DNA of 40,254 nucleotides from Herminiimonas sp. CN (GCF_000622895.1 NZ_AVCC01000024.1:1-40254), one strand, 5' to 3'; positions 17,574 through 26,401 are shown, numbered from the stretch's first letter. The notes: generated by a model from the letters alone, not told the origin. Translations and numbers: made by a program.

Positions 17574-18080
17574 CAGAACGCCGCCCGGCATCGATCCGAA
17601 GATTACGTATACTCGATGCAATATTGACAACAATCAAATCGGACGATTGTTGAAATGACAAAATATTTCCTGAGTGAAGGGAATTTTTTTATTTTTTAAT
17701 AGTCTGACACTTGTTTTGTAGATACTTTTCTCAAAATGAGATTAACATCACGTGCATTTTTATCAAGAGCATTAATTGTTGACGTATGAAGATAGTTGCA
17801 TATCAGAAATTTTTTGCTATATGATTCTAACCGCGAGAAATTTCACCCGACACTTCGAAGCACCATTGTCGTGATGTTTGCGTTACTGCAGAAGCAGCAA
17901 TAAGAGTACAGAAAGCAACCGGCACTGCTTATTCATCCGAATCTGAATATTTGTTTTTAAATGTAACTTCACTTACGGTCTCAGGTGTTCTCACGGTATT
18001 ACTGCACCGCAATGCATGAATAAGCAGATTTTTTGTTGCGCTTCCATCACCATAAAATTTAAAAATGAAAGACCAAGATC
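17574..18080 (+). other. 507-bp AT-rich intergenic region
   Basis: No gene is supportable here. Base composition drops sharply (roughly 30% G+C across 17641-17830 by eye, against near 60% in surrounding genes). After the mltB stop there is a hairpin (CAACAATC 17628-17635, GATTGTTG 17645-17652) with no immediate T run. Candidate sigma-70 elements include TTGACG with TATCAG 16 bp later (about 17779-17806), which would give the next gene a leader of roughly 270 bases. The right part carries the 12-bp inverted repeat annotated separately. A 12-codon open frame (18065-18103) overlaps the start of the next gene. Confidence 0.6.
17925..18035 (+). promoter_or_regulatory. terminator-like inverted repeat in leader of small HTH gene
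   Basis: A perfect 12-bp inverted repeat, CTGCTTATTCAT (17925-17936) and ATGAATAAGCAG (18016-18027), has its 3' arm followed directly by ATTTTTTG (18028-18035), which looks like the stem and U tract of an intrinsic terminator with a 79-nt loop. A third element, AAGCAG at 17892-17897, can pair with the first six bases of the left arm and would compete with the long stem. It ends 45 bp before the start of the HTH-like gene, so it could be an attenuator or the 3' end of a small RNA. The repeats are seen; the function is inferred. Confidence 0.4.
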
Positions 18081-18404
18081 ATGACTACTCAAACAGACAA
18101 TGACATCAGCAGCACCGCACTCATGGATCAATTTGAATACAATCCAAATCGGCTCCTGGATACGCTGATCGAAAAGCTGCATCTGAAAAACGACGCGGCA
18201 CTGTCAAGAGCGCTGGAAGTTGCACCGCCCGTTATCAGCAAAATTCGTCACCGCAGATTACCGGTCGGCGCCTCTCTTTTGATCAGGATGCACGAAGTGA
18301 GCGAATTAAGCATCCGCGAGTTGCGCCATCTGATGGGCGATCGTCGCAACAAGTTCAGGATCAGCGACAAGCAGTTCAAACCAAAAGAAATGGCGGAAGC
18401 ATAA
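18081..18404 (+). CDS. small helix-turn-helix-like protein, function unknown
   Basis: A 107-residue protein. Its central part reads like a Cro/CI-type helix-turn-helix: NRLLDTLIEKLHLKNDAALS, then RALEVAPPVISKIRHRRLPV (recognition-helix-like PPVISKIRHRR near 50-60), then SLLIRMHEVSELSIRELRHLMG. The C-terminus is basic (DRRNKFRISDKQFKPKEM). By eye it resembles a widespread uncharacterised family of Burkholderiales, not a phage repressor. It stands alone, preceded by the AT-rich region with a terminator-like repeat and followed by a stable hairpin. The ribosome site is weak. It could bind DNA and regulate itself or a distant target; no partner gene lies next to it. Confidence 0.8.
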   Translation: MTTQTDNDISSTALMDQFEYNPNRLLDTLIEKLHLKNDAALSRALEVAPPVISKIRHRRLPVGASLLIRMHEVSELSIRELRHLMGDRRNKFRISDKQFKPKEMAEA

Positions 18405-18438
18405 TTGCCCACCGTGCCCAGCAGGGCGCGCATGATCG

Positions 18439-18463
18439 CAGGGCTGATGCATCATCAGCCCTG
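18439..18463 (+). terminator. 11-bp hairpin after the small HTH gene
   Basis: CAGGGCTGATG (18439-18449) and CATCAGCCCTG (18453-18463) form a perfect 11-bp stem with a three-base loop, 34 bp after the HTH stop. There is no T tract on either side, so it may be a weak terminator or an mRNA-stabilising hairpin. Confidence 0.45.
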
Positions 18464-18534
18464 TGAGCGGCAAAACTGGATCGCTTGGCAGCAGTGAGCG
18501 GCGCGTTTCTGAACCGGCCGCGGTGTCGTTGATT

Positions 18535-18579
18535 CCTACCTGATGGTGGACAACCGATTATTGCCCGCCATCAGGCAGG
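18535..18579 (-). terminator. hairpin overlapping the cysM stop codon
   Basis: CCTACCTGATGG (18535-18546) and CCATCAGGCAGG (18568-18579) pair over 12 bp with one mismatch and a 21-base loop. The right arm contains the cysM stop codon (18571-18573). No T tract follows on the minus strand, so it may protect the 3' end instead of ending transcription by itself. Confidence 0.4.
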
Positions 18580-19473
18580 AAAAATACCGGTCGAGAGATA
18601 TCGGTCGCCGCGATCGCATACGATAAAAACTATAGTCGCATTCTCTACCGTTTGAGATATCCGTAGCGCGACTTCGCAAGCGCCGGCGGCGGAAATGCCG
18701 CAGAAAATGCCCTCTTCGACCGCAAGCCGCCTTGCCATGTGCTCGGCTGCCGCCTGGCTTACCGCTTCAATCTGGTCGACTCTGGTTTTGTCGTAGATTT
18801 TCGGCAGGTAGGCTTCCGGCCATTTGCGGATACCCGGAATCTGCGAACCTTCTTCCGGTTGCGCGCCGATGATGCGCACTGCGTCGCTCTGCTCCTTCAG
18901 ATAGCGCGACACGCCCATGATGGTGCCGGTGGTGCCCATGGCGCTGACAAAATGCGTCACGCTTCCTTTGGTGTCGCGCCAGATTTCAGGCCCGGTAGTT
19001 TCATAATGGGCGCGCGGATTATCCGGATTGGAAAACTGGTCGAGGATGATGCCCTGGCCTTCCTTTTGCATCTGCAAGGCCAGGTCCCTCGCATATTCCA
19101 TGCCGCCGATTTTGGGCGTGAGCATCAGTTGGGCGCCATAAGCGGACATGCTCTGACGCCGCTCCATGCTGAGGTTTTCCGGCATCAGCAAAATCATCTT
19201 GTAGCCGCGCAGCGACGCCGCCATTGCCAGCGCAATTCCGGTATTGCCGCTAGTGGCCTCGATCAGGGTGTCGCCGGGCTTGATCTGGCCGCGCTCTTCG
19301 GCCCGCTTGATCATTGACAAAGCGGCCCGATCCTTGACCGAGCCGGCCGGGTTATTGCCTTCCATCTTGCCGAGAATAATGTTGTTTCTGCGGGCCGCAT
19401 CTGCACCCACAACCCGCTGCAGTGCAACCAAAGGAGTGTTGCCTATCGTATCTTCTATTGTCTGGTAAGGCAT
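18571..19473 (-). CDS. cysM: cysteine synthase B
   Basis: A 300-residue PLP-dependent O-acetylserine sulfhydrylase of the CysM type, making cysteine (or S-sulfocysteine from thiosulfate). The N-terminus is MPYQTIEDTIGNTPLVALQR; the PLP lysine is in NPAGSVKDRAAL (about 41-52), then EATSGNTGIALAMAA, and the phosphate loop GTTGTIMGVSRYL (about 175-187). CysM-type features are the short length and the LMPENLSMERRQSM loop. In related genomes cysM follows the LPS heptose genes; here a ComEA-like gene stands between. A hairpin overlaps its stop. Confidence 0.95.
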   Translation of the reverse strand: MPYQTIEDTIGNTPLVALQRVVGADAARRNNIILGKMEGNNPAGSVKDRAALSMIKRAEERGQIKPGDTLIEATSGNTGIALAMAASLRGYKMILLMPENLSMERRQSMSAYGAQLMLTPKIGGMEYARDLALQMQKEGQGIILDQFSNPDNPRAHYETTGPEIWRDTKGSVTHFVSAMGTTGTIMGVSRYLKEQSDAVRIIGAQPEEGSQIPGIRKWPEAYLPKIYDKTRVDQIEAVSQAAAEHMARRLAVEEGIFCGISAAGACEVALRISQTVENATIVFIVCDRGDRYLSTGIFPA

Positions 19474-19562
19474 GGTATCCGGTCTATCGCATCAGCAAAG
19501 CTGTATTTTAATCCGAGTCGCGTCAATCCGCGCTGACTGATCGCCGAATCGATATCTGCAAT

Positions 19563-19594
19563 AAAAAAACCCGCAACTTGCGCATGCGGGGTTT
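19563..19594 (-). terminator. intrinsic terminator of the comEA-like gene
   Basis: Read on the minus strand: an AAA, bulged C and CCCGCA arm, a nine-base loop, TGCGGGTTT, and a run of seven T (19569-19563). It is 18 bp downstream of the comEA-like stop at 19612 and separates it from cysM. Confidence 0.8.
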
Positions 19595-19611
19595 GTGGCA
19601 AAGTCTGCGGC

Positions 19612-20043
19612 TTACTTGGCTGGCGCAGCTTCCGGCTTGGTTTTCTTGTCCTTGCTGGCTGGCGCTGCGGCCGGCATCGACTTGTCCGCTGTTGCAGCAG
19701 CTTTCGGCTCCGCGCCCGCCTTCACCTTCTTATCGGCCTTGGCTGCTGCCGGCGCCTTGGCGGGAGCATTCGGCTTGCTCTGGCCATTGACTGTCAAGCC
19801 TGCAGCTGACAGCTTGGAGGAGTTCTTCTCGCCAATGCCCTTGACCCGTTTTTCCAAATCCATCCAATCCTTGAAGTCGCCGCCTTTTTTGCGTTCGTCC
19901 AGAATTTTCTTGGAAACGGCCGGCCCGATGCCTTTAACGCTATCCAATCCCGCCTGATCAGCCTTGTTGACGTCAACTTGCGCGAAAGCAAAGCTCATCG
20001 TTGCGATTAAACTGATCACACCCAGCAATAATTTTTTGAACAT
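19612..20043 (-). CDS. ComEA-like helix-hairpin-helix protein with Lys/Ala/Pro tail
   Basis: A 143-residue exported protein. A signal peptide (MFKKLLLGVISLIATMSFAFA) is followed by a tandem helix-hairpin-helix domain VDVNKADQAGLDSVKGIGPAVSKKIL ... FKDWMDLEKRVKGIGEKNSSKLSAAGL (about 23-90), the DNA-binding fold of the competence protein ComEA. Residues from about 92 to the end form a low-complexity tail rich in Lys, Ala and Pro (KAPAAAKADKKVKAGAEPK..., AAPASKDKKTKPEAAPAK) resembling histone H1-like proteins. ComEA pulls incoming DNA into the periplasm during transformation. The ATG has an AAGGGG ribosome site. It has its own terminator and sits where hldD is often found. Confidence 0.87.
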   Translation of the reverse strand: MFKKLLLGVISLIATMSFAFAQVDVNKADQAGLDSVKGIGPAVSKKILDERKKGGDFKDWMDLEKRVKGIGEKNSSKLSAAGLTVNGQSKPNAPAKAPAAAKADKKVKAGAEPKAAATADKSMPAAAPASKDKKTKPEAAPAK

Positions 20044-20177
20044 TTCATTCCCCTTGGTTGGCTGTTGATTATTAAAGCAGTCAAAATAGCACTGGCGAAA
20101 CCGCTCGCAAGCGAGCTTTACAGAATATACAACAAGTCGCTTGAAAAATAACCGCCAGAACGCAGCAGCAATTCATT

Positions 20178-21104
20178 TTAATCGTTCAATTCATCAATGG
20201 AGACGGTGGCCGTGCCCAGTTTCCCCACCACGATGCCGCCGGCGCGATTGGCATAGGACACCGCTTGCTGCAGCGGCAATCCCGCACCCAGCATCACGGC
20301 CAGCGTGGCGATTACCGTATCCCCGGCGCCCGAGACATCGAATACTTCGCGCGCCATCGCCGACACATGCGATACGCCCTGCGCGGAATACAGTGTCATG
20401 CCTTCTTCGGAGCGGGTCAGCAACAGCGCCTCCAGCTGCAACCGGCTGCGCAGTTGCTGTGCTTTGGCAGTCAACTCGGCCTCGTCGCGCCAGGAACCGA
20501 CGATGGCACGGAACTCGGCCTTGTTCGGGGTCAATATCGAGGCTCCCGCATAACAAGAGAAATCCTCGCCCTTCGGATCGACCAACACCGTCTTGCCGGC
20601 CTGTCGCGCCAGCCGAATCATGTCAGCCACATTGACCAGCCCGCCCTTGGCATAGTCGGACAGCACCACCACATCGTAATCCGACAGCAGGGCGTCGAAC
20701 TGCGCCAGCTTGTTGCGCAGCGCGCCAGCGGTCGGCGCCTGCTCGAAATCGATCCGCAGCAATTGCTGCTGGCGGCCGATCACGCGCAATTTGACGATGG
20801 TAGAAGCCGCAGCATCGCGCTGCAGGTAGTTGCCAATTGCGGAGTCATCCAGCATCCGCGCAATGGCGTCGCCCGCCTCGTCCCGCCCCACCACACCCAG
20901 CAAGCCGGCGTTCGCGCCCAGCGCGGATATGTTGCGTGCCACGTTGGCGGCGCCACCCAGGCGCTCTTCGCTTTTTGCCACATGCACCACCGGCACCGGC
21001 GCTTCCGGCGATATCCGGTTAACATCGCCGAACCAGTAGCGGTCCAGCATGACATCACCGGCCACCAGAATCCGCGTTGCATCCAATGCTGGCAGCTTCA
21101 TCAT
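20178..21104 (-). CDS. hldA: D-glycero-beta-D-manno-heptose-7-phosphate kinase
   Basis: A 308-residue PfkB-family sugar kinase corresponding to the first domain of E. coli HldE (RfaE), which phosphorylates heptose-7-phosphate at C1 in ADP-heptose synthesis for the LPS inner core. Visible features: [28 protein letters not shown] (substrate-binding N-terminus), [36 protein letters not shown], and the PfkB signature [20 protein letters not shown] near 250-268 with its catalytic Asp. The adenylyltransferase domain (HldC) is absent, as expected for a split system. Its start overlaps the ugd stop by four bases (21101-21104), so they are cotranslated. Confidence 0.93.
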   Translation of the reverse strand: MMKLPALDATRILVAGDVMLDRYWFGDVNRISPEAPVPVVHVAKSEERLGGAANVARNISALGANAGLLGVVGRDEAGDAIARMLDDSAIGNYLQRDAAASTIVKLRVIGRQQQLLRIDFEQAPTAGALRNKLAQFDALLSDYDVVVLSDYAKGGLVNVADMIRLARQAGKTVLVDPKGEDFSCYAGASILTPNKAEFRAIVGSWRDEAELTAKAQQLRSRLQLEALLLTRSEEGMTLYSAQGVSHVSAMAREVFDVSGAGDTVIATLAVMLGAGLPLQQAVSYANRAGGIVVGKLGTATVSIDELND

Positions 21105-22483
21105 GCATTTTCCTTGCTAGTCAGAACCGAGCGCCCGATGCCGTGATACTCAATGCCGGCCTGCGCCATCAGGCCGGGTTCATACAGGTTGCGGCCATCA
21201 AAAATCACCGGCGCTTGCAGGCGCGACTTCAGTTGCTCGAAATCGGGGCTGCGAAATGCTTTCCACTCAGTCAGGATGACCAGTGCCTGCGCCGCATCCA
21301 GTGCATCCATCGGATCGTCGGCAAAACGGATGCGCGCCATCGCGTCCGGTACCGCGGCGAAATCCTGCGCCAACACGCGCTGCGCTTCCGGCATCGCCAC
21401 CGGATCGTATACCGCCACCGTGGCGCCGCGCCGGATCAGTTCGGCCAGCAGCACGCGCGACGATGCTTCACGCATATCGTCGGTATTCGGTTTGAACGCC
21501 AGTCCCCATACGGCAAAATGTCGGCCCGTCAGGTTTTCGCCGAAGCGGGACACGATCTTTTGTCCCAGCACGTGCTTCTGGTTGTTGTTGACCGCCTCCA
21601 CCGCGCGCAGGATCAGCAATTCCTGCGAAAATTCCTGCGCGGTGCGCTCCAGCGCCTGCACGTCCTTCGGAAAGCACGAGCCGCCGTACCCGCATCCCGC
21701 ATACAGGAAGCTATGACCGATGCGAGGGTCGGAACCGATTCCGTGCCGCACCGCCTCGATATCCACGCCCACCTTGTCGGCCAGGTTGGCGAGTTCGTTC
21801 ATGAACGAAATGCGCGTTGCCAGCATCGCGTTGGCTGCATATTTGGTGAATTCGGCAGAGCGCACATCCATCCAGAACGTGCGTTCATGGTTGCGATTGA
21901 ACGGCGCATACAGCGTCTTCATCATCGCTTGCGCCCGCTGCCCTTGCGGCGTGCCATCGCAGCCGATGACGATGCGGTCGGGCCGCATGAAATCCTCCAC
22001 TGCGGCGCCTTCCTTGAGGAATTCGGGATTCGACACCACCGCAAAGCCGGTTTCCAGCTGGCGTTCGGCGAGCGCTTCACGCAACGCCGCAGCCACCTTG
22101 TCCGCAGTGCCGACCGGCACCGTCGACTTGTCGACGATGACCTTGAAGCCGGTCATGAAGCGGCCGATATTGCGCGCAGCGGCCAGCACATATTGCAAAT
22201 CGGCGGAACCGTCTTCATCCGGCGGCGTGCCCACCGCGATGAACTGGACCTCGCCATGCGCGACGCTGGCGGCGACATCGGTGGAAAACTGCAGACGGCC
22301 GGAAGCGCGGTTGCGCGCGACAATTTCGGCCAGGCCGGGTTCGTGGATCGGAATCCCGCCGCCGTTCAGGATGGCAATCTTGCCGGCATCGAGATCGAGG
22401 CAAAAGACGTCATTGCCGAGCTCGGCCAGGCAGGCCCCGGTGACCAGGCCAACATAGCCGGTGCCGATAATGGTAATTTTCAT
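21101..22483 (-). CDS. ugd: UDP-glucose 6-dehydrogenase
   Basis: A 460-residue NAD-dependent enzyme that oxidises UDP-glucose to UDP-glucuronate, the precursor for L-Ara4N lipid A modification and for some polysaccharides. N-terminal Rossmann motif [19 protein letters not shown] (about 4-22) with the NAD-binding acidic residue in FCLDLD; central helix with [20 protein letters not shown]; catalytic cysteine in [12 protein letters not shown] (near 265-270); C-terminal UDP-binding domain with [19 protein letters not shown]. It overlaps hldA by four bases. Two TATAAT hexamers lie about 120-140 bp upstream. Together with hldA and lapAB it marks an LPS-related unit. Confidence 0.94.
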   Translation of the reverse strand: MKITIIGTGYVGLVTGACLAELGNDVFCLDLDAGKIAILNGGGIPIHEPGLAEIVARNRASGRLQFSTDVAASVAHGEVQFIAVGTPPDEDGSADLQYVLAAARNIGRFMTGFKVIVDKSTVPVGTADKVAAALREALAERQLETGFAVVSNPEFLKEGAAVEDFMRPDRIVIGCDGTPQGQRAQAMMKTLYAPFNRNHERTFWMDVRSAEFTKYAANAMLATRISFMNELANLADKVGVDIEAVRHGIGSDPRIGHSFLYAGCGYGGSCFPKDVQALERTAQEFSQELLILRAVEAVNNNQKHVLGQKIVSRFGENLTGRHFAVWGLAFKPNTDDMREASSRVLLAELIRRGATVAVYDPVAMPEAQRVLAQDFAAVPDAMARIRFADDPMDALDAAQALVILTEWKAFRSPDFEQLKSRLQAPVIFDGRNLYEPGLMAQAGIEYHGIGRSVLTSKENA

Positions 22484-22599
22484 AAACTTGCTTGGTAGGT
22501 TTCAATCAGATCATGGATGCGGCCGGAACGGGATGCCGCGGCAACCGTTCTGCCGCGCAAATGGCTGGCCGTCAGCCATGATGAAGGCAGCGTCAACAT

Positions 22600-22622
22600 A
22601 TTATACTCGCCTGCGTATTATA
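22600..22622 (-). promoter_or_regulatory. two tandem TATAAT boxes upstream of ugd
   Basis: On the minus strand perfect TATAAT hexamers occur at 22622-22617 and 22605-22600, 17 bp apart start to start, in the 248-bp gap between lapB and ugd. Neither has a good -35 box at 16-18 bp. They make a transcription start for ugd-hldA near 22590 likely, with a leader of about 110 bases. The leader contains a 7-bp hairpin (22561-22579). Confidence 0.4.
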
Positions 22623-22731
22623 TTAAGTCGAATAAAACAATGCTGAAAATAAAGTATTTTTCAATATACCCCACGATAATCCAATAAACTGAGATGCCCG
22701 GGAAGGCTCTGCCCAAATGCACGCCGACAGC

Positions 22732-23907
22732 TCAGTTCATTACATTCAGCTCTTCGGTACGGCGCGGCGGATAGGTTTCCCAGCGATTGCATCCGGGGCA
22801 TTGCCAATAGAACTGACGCGCCTTGAAGCCGCAATGGCTGCATTGATAGCGCGCCAGCTTTTGCGCATAGCCGTGTACCAGATGCTTGACCATCGACAAC
22901 TCGGGCCGGTTTTCCGGCCTGGCGTCCATCAGGCGCGCATCGAGCAGCTTGTCCAGCCCGAGCAAGGTCGGCGTGCGGCGCAATTCATCGCTGGCCAGCT
23001 GCTTGGCTGCCTCCACCCCATGCAACTCGAAAACCCCCTGGAACACCACTTCCAGCAAATCGATCGACGGCGCTTCGGCCAGATAGAATTTCAATAAATT
23101 GATGCCTTCCTCGGCCCGTCCGACGCTGCGATAAGCATCCATCAGGCGCTGCGCCACCAGCGCCACATGCGGCACGCTCTGCTGCTCGACCCGGCGCCAG
23201 GCCAGCAACGCGCCTTCGAGGTCGCCCTTGGCCTGCGCCGCATCGCCGATCAGCAAGGTGGCACGCACGCTTTTGCGGTCGGCGGCCAATGCTTTTTCCA
23301 GCAAGGCCAGCGCTGCATCCGGATGGGTATGCACCAGTTCGTCCTGCGCCATTTCGCAGTAAAACTGGGCGATCTCCTTTTGCCGTCCGCCGGCGCCGGA
23401 TTGCTGCAATCCCTGCGCCGCTTCAATCGCGCGCGGCCACTCTTTTTCGCGCTGAAAAATTTCCAGCAATGCGCGCCGCGCTTGCGCGCCATACGACGTT
23501 TCCAGCAGCTGATTGAAGGTTTCCTCGGCCCGGTCCAGCAAACCGGCCTTCAGGTAATCCTGGCCCAATTCGAACAGCGCCTGCAAGCGATGTTCCTGCG
23601 GCAGATCGGGACGCGCCAGCAAGTTCTGGTGCACCCGAATCGCCCTTTCGGTTTCGCCGCGGCGGCGAAACAGGCTGCCCAGCGCAAAATGCAGTTCAGC
23701 GGTTTCCGGATCGAGCTTGACGATTTCGATGAAGGCATCGATCGCCTTGTCCGGCTGTTCATTGAGCAGGAAGTTCAAGCCCTTGAAATAACCGCTGGGC
23801 AAGCTGCGCGATTCCGACAGCAATTGCTTGATATCCACGCGCGCCGCGATCCAGCCCAGTCCGAAAAAAATCGGTATCCCAAGCAACCACCAAATTTCAA
23901 ATTCCAT
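22732..23907 (-). CDS. lapB: LPS assembly protein LapB (YciM)
   Basis: A 391-residue inner-membrane protein that controls LPS amount by presenting LpxC to the protease FtsH. One N-terminal transmembrane helix (about 4-18, WWLLGIPIFFGLGWIAA) is followed by a cytoplasmic array of TPR repeats (for example PDKAIDAFIEIVKLDPETAELHFALG at about 52-77, and later KAGLLDRAEETFNQLL), and by a C-terminal rubredoxin-like metal site YQCSHCGF ... WQCPGCNRW (about 355-377) with both Cys-x-x-Cys pairs kept. Length and domain order equal E. coli LapB. It is 22 bp downstream of lapA, as in E. coli. Confidence 0.94.
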   Translation of the reverse strand: MEFEIWWLLGIPIFFGLGWIAARVDIKQLLSESRSLPSGYFKGLNFLLNEQPDKAIDAFIEIVKLDPETAELHFALGSLFRRRGETERAIRVHQNLLARPDLPQEHRLQALFELGQDYLKAGLLDRAEETFNQLLETSYGAQARRALLEIFQREKEWPRAIEAAQGLQQSGAGGRQKEIAQFYCEMAQDELVHTHPDAALALLEKALAADRKSVRATLLIGDAAQAKGDLEGALLAWRRVEQQSVPHVALVAQRLMDAYRSVGRAEEGINLLKFYLAEAPSIDLLEVVFQGVFELHGVEAAKQLASDELRRTPTLLGLDKLLDARLMDARPENRPELSMVKHLVHGYAQKLARYQCSHCGFKARQFYWQCPGCNRWETYPPRRTEELNVMN

Positions 23908-23929
23908 GTAGCTTCAATCTTGTCATGAC

Positions 23930-24244
23930 TCACTGATCCAGCACGCCGTCCGGCTGCGGCGGCTGGCTGCGCGACAGTTCGCGCGCCGCGCCTTCCTTTT
24001 CCAGACCGGCAATGGCTTTCTTGTGCCGGCTTACCTCGCGGCGCTGCCGCAATACCGTCGGCGTCATTGCCAGCACGCCGAAAATGGCGCCGCTGACGAA
24101 AAAAGCCAGCAGCATCAATACCAGAGGCGCCCGTATTTCATAATCCAGAAAGAATCGCAATGCGACTTCTTGCGTATTCTTGAGCGCGAAGCCGAAAAAA
24201 ACGACAAACAGCACACCTGCAATTATTCGGAAAATGAGCTTCAT
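23930..24244 (-). CDS. lapA: LPS assembly protein LapA domain-containing protein
   Basis: A 104-residue inner-membrane protein with two transmembrane helices (LIFRIIAGVLFVVFFGFAL and APLVLMLLAFFVSGAIFGVLA) joined by the conserved short loop KNTQEVALRFFLDYEI, then a basic cytoplasmic coiled-coil tail (RQRREVSRHKKAIAGLEKE). This is the LapA (YciS) architecture; LapA partners LapB. The ATG at 24244 is chosen because MKLIFRIIAG is the family start; an open frame continues to 24400 but crosses the ihfB terminator and is not plausible protein. It lies directly upstream of lapB. Confidence 0.9.
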   Translation of the reverse strand: MKLIFRIIAGVLFVVFFGFALKNTQEVALRFFLDYEIRAPLVLMLLAFFVSGAIFGVLAMTPTVLRQRREVSRHKKAIAGLEKEGAARELSRSQPPQPDGVLDQ

Positions 24245-24317
24245 TGCACGACTCCCCAAAACATGGCTGGCGGCGCGGGAATCGCATAGCCGACAAGACC
24301 AGGTGAAATTGTACGTG

Positions 24318-24346
24318 AAAAAAAACGGCATCCGTAGATGCCGTTT
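24318..24346 (-). terminator. intrinsic terminator after ihfB
   Basis: Minus strand: AAACGGCATC, loop TACG, GATGCCGTTT, then further T residues (eight consecutive T in all, 24325-24318). A perfect 10-bp stem with a UACG-type tetraloop, 20 bp past the ihfB stop. It ends the rpsA-ihfB unit before lapA. Confidence 0.92.
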
Positions 24347-24365
24347 CGATTTATCTGTAAATGAC

Positions 24366-24671
24366 TCAGTCTTCGATGATGGGTTGCCCCACCATCGCAT
24401 CCACGCGCTCGCGCAATTGCTTGCCGGGCTTGAAGTGCGGCACCCGTTTTTCGGGCACCATCACCTGGTCGCCGGATTTCGGATTGCGTCCGATGCGCGG
24501 CGGCCGGCTGTTCAGCGCAAAACTGCCGAAACCCCGGATCTCGATGCGCTGACCGGTTGCCAGCGCATCGATCATCGCGTCCAGGATGGTTTTGACCGCG
24601 TAATCCGCATCCTTGGCAACCAGCTGCGGATAGCACTCGGCCAAACGGGCAATCAATTCCGACTTTGTCAT
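24366..24671 (-). CDS. ihfB: integration host factor subunit beta
   Basis: A 101-residue HU/IHF-family DNA-bending protein, the beta subunit of IHF. It shows [12 protein letters not shown] at the start, the dimer helices [31 protein letters not shown] and the DNA-contacting arm with the conserved proline: [29 protein letters not shown] (about 56-84). It is placed 14 bp after rpsA, the conserved proteobacterial order, and is followed by a strong terminator. Confidence 0.96.
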   Translation of the reverse strand: MTKSELIARLAECYPQLVAKDADYAVKTILDAMIDALATGQRIEIRGFGSFALNSRPPRIGRNPKSGDQVMVPEKRVPHFKPGKQLRERVDAMVGQPIIED

Positions 24672-24685
24672 TTACCGACCGACAA

Positions 24686-26401
24686 TCAGTTCTTGTTGTC
24701 GAGCTTGGCCTTCAACAGCGCGCCCAGGCTGGTAGTGCCGGAAGCTGCGTTGTTGTCGGTAGTTGCCATCTTCTGCATTGCTTCCTGGGTTTCGACATTG
24801 TCTTTTGCCTTGATCGACAACTGGATGCCGCGCGCCTTGCGGTCGATGTTCAACACCATGGCTTCCACGGTGTCGCCGACTTTCAGGTGGGTACCGGCAT
24901 CTTCGACGCGGTCGCGCGAGATTTCGGATGCACGCAGGTAGCCTTCGACTTCGTCCGACAACTGGATCACTGCGCCCTTAGGCTCGACCGACTTGACAGT
25001 GCCCGTTACCAGGGAACCCTTGTCGTTCATTGCAGCGTAGTTGTTGAACGGATCGCCTTCGAGCTGCTTGACGCCGAGGGAAACGCGCTCGCGCTCGACG
25101 TCGATGGCCAGCACGATGGCTTCCAGTTCGTCGCCTTTCTTGAAGCGGCGCACTGCCTCTTCGCCGGTTTCGGTCCAGGACAGGTCGGACAAATGCACCA
25201 GGCCGTCGATGTTGCCGGCCAGGCCGATGAAGACGCCGAAGTCGGTGATCGACTTGATCGCGCCGCGGACTTTGTCGCCCTTCTTGTGGGTGATTGCGAA
25301 ATCATCCCAAGGATTGGATTTGCACTGTTTCATGCCGAGGCTGATGCGGCGACGCTCTTCGTCGATTTCCAGCACCATGACTTCGACCTCATCGCCCAAC
25401 TGGACGACTTTGTTCGGAGCCACGTTCTTGTTGGTCCAGTCCATTTCGGACACGTGGACCAGGCCTTCGATGCCTTGCTCGACTTCAACGAACGCGCCGT
25501 AGTCGGTCAGATTGGTGACTTTACCGAACAGGCGTGTGCTTTGCGGGTAGCGACGTGACAGACCGGTCCATGGATCGTCGCCCAGTTGCTTGACGCCCAG
25601 CGAGACGCGGTTCTTCTCTTGATCGTATTTCAGAACCTTGGCAGTGATTTCCTGGCCGACGGTCAGCACTTCGGACGGGTGACGCACACGACGCCATGCC
25701 AGATCGGTGATGTGCAGCAAGCCATCGATGCCGCCCAGATCCACGAACGCGCCGTAGTCGGTGATGTTCTTGACCACGCCGTTGACGATGGTGCCTTCTT
25801 TCAGGGTTTCCATCAGCTTCTGGCGCTCTTCGCCCATCGACGCTTCGATGACTGCACGGCGCGACAGCACCACGTTGTTGCGTTTGCGATCGAGCTTGAT
25901 GACCTTGAATTCGAGCGTTTTGCCTTCGAACGGGGTAGTGTCCTTGACCGGACGGGTATCGACCAGCGAACCCGGCAGGAACGCGCGGATGCCGTTGGTC
26001 AGAACGGTCAGGCCGCCCTTGACCTTGCCATTGACTGTACCGACGACGATTTCGCCAGACTCCATCGCTTTTTCAAGCGCCAGCCACGATGCCAGACGTT
26101 TTGCCTTGTCGCGCGACAGGATGGTGTCGCCAAAGCCGTTTTCGAGGGATTCGATCGCAACCGACACGAAGTCGCCAACCTTGACTTCGAGTTCGCCTTG
26201 ATCGTTTTTGAATTCTTCAACAGGGATGAAGGCTTCGGATTTCAGGCCGGCGTTGACGATGACGAAGTTATGGTCAAGGCGCACGACTTCAGCTGAAATC
26301 ACTTCGCCGGAGCGCATGTCCTGACGGGACAGCGATTCCTCGAACAGGGCGGCAAAACTTTCCATTCCAGTGGATTCGGTGGAGGTGGTAGCAGTAGTCA
26401 T
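24686..26401 (-). CDS. rpsA: 30S ribosomal protein S1
   Basis: A 571-residue protein with six S1 (OB-fold) RNA-binding repeats. The first two (about 28-190) bind the ribosome; the later ones, such as [52 protein letters not shown] and [24 protein letters not shown], bind mRNA. The N-terminus [24 protein letters not shown] is of the betaproteobacterial type; Met13 is a less likely start. There is no Shine-Dalgarno sequence before the ATG (upstream reads GTAAAAAACCT), which fits what is known of rpsA in E. coli, where S1 controls its own translation through a structured leader. It is flanked by cmk and ihfB in the standard order. Confidence 0.97.
   Translation of the reverse strand: MTTATTSTESTGMESFAALFEESLSRQDMRSGEVISAEVVRLDHNFVIVNAGLKSEAFIPVEEFKNDQGELEVKVGDFVSVAIESLENGFGDTILSRDKAKRLASWLALEKAMESGEIVVGTVNGKVKGGLTVLTNGIRAFLPGSLVDTRPVKDTTPFEGKTLEFKVIKLDRKRNNVVLSRRAVIEASMGEERQKLMETLKEGTIVNGVVKNITDYGAFVDLGGIDGLLHITDLAWRRVRHPSEVLTVGQEITAKVLKYDQEKNRVSLGVKQLGDDPWTGLSRRYPQSTRLFGKVTNLTDYGAFVEVEQGIEGLVHVSEMDWTNKNVAPNKVVQLGDEVEVMVLEIDEERRRISLGMKQCKSNPWDDFAITHKKGDKVRGAIKSITDFGVFIGLAGNIDGLVHLSDLSWTETGEEAVRRFKKGDELEAIVLAIDVERERVSLGVKQLEGDPFNNYAAMNDKGSLVTGTVKSVEPKGAVIQLSDEVEGYLRASEISRDRVEDAGTHLKVGDTVEAMVLNIDRKARGIQLSIKAKDNVETQEAMQKMATTDNNAASGTTSLGALLKAKLDNKN

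Noticed and set aside
18065-18103. 12-codon upstream open frame overlapping the small HTH gene start
   Set aside because: Too short and without a ribosome site to support as a leader peptide; mentioned only in the region entry.
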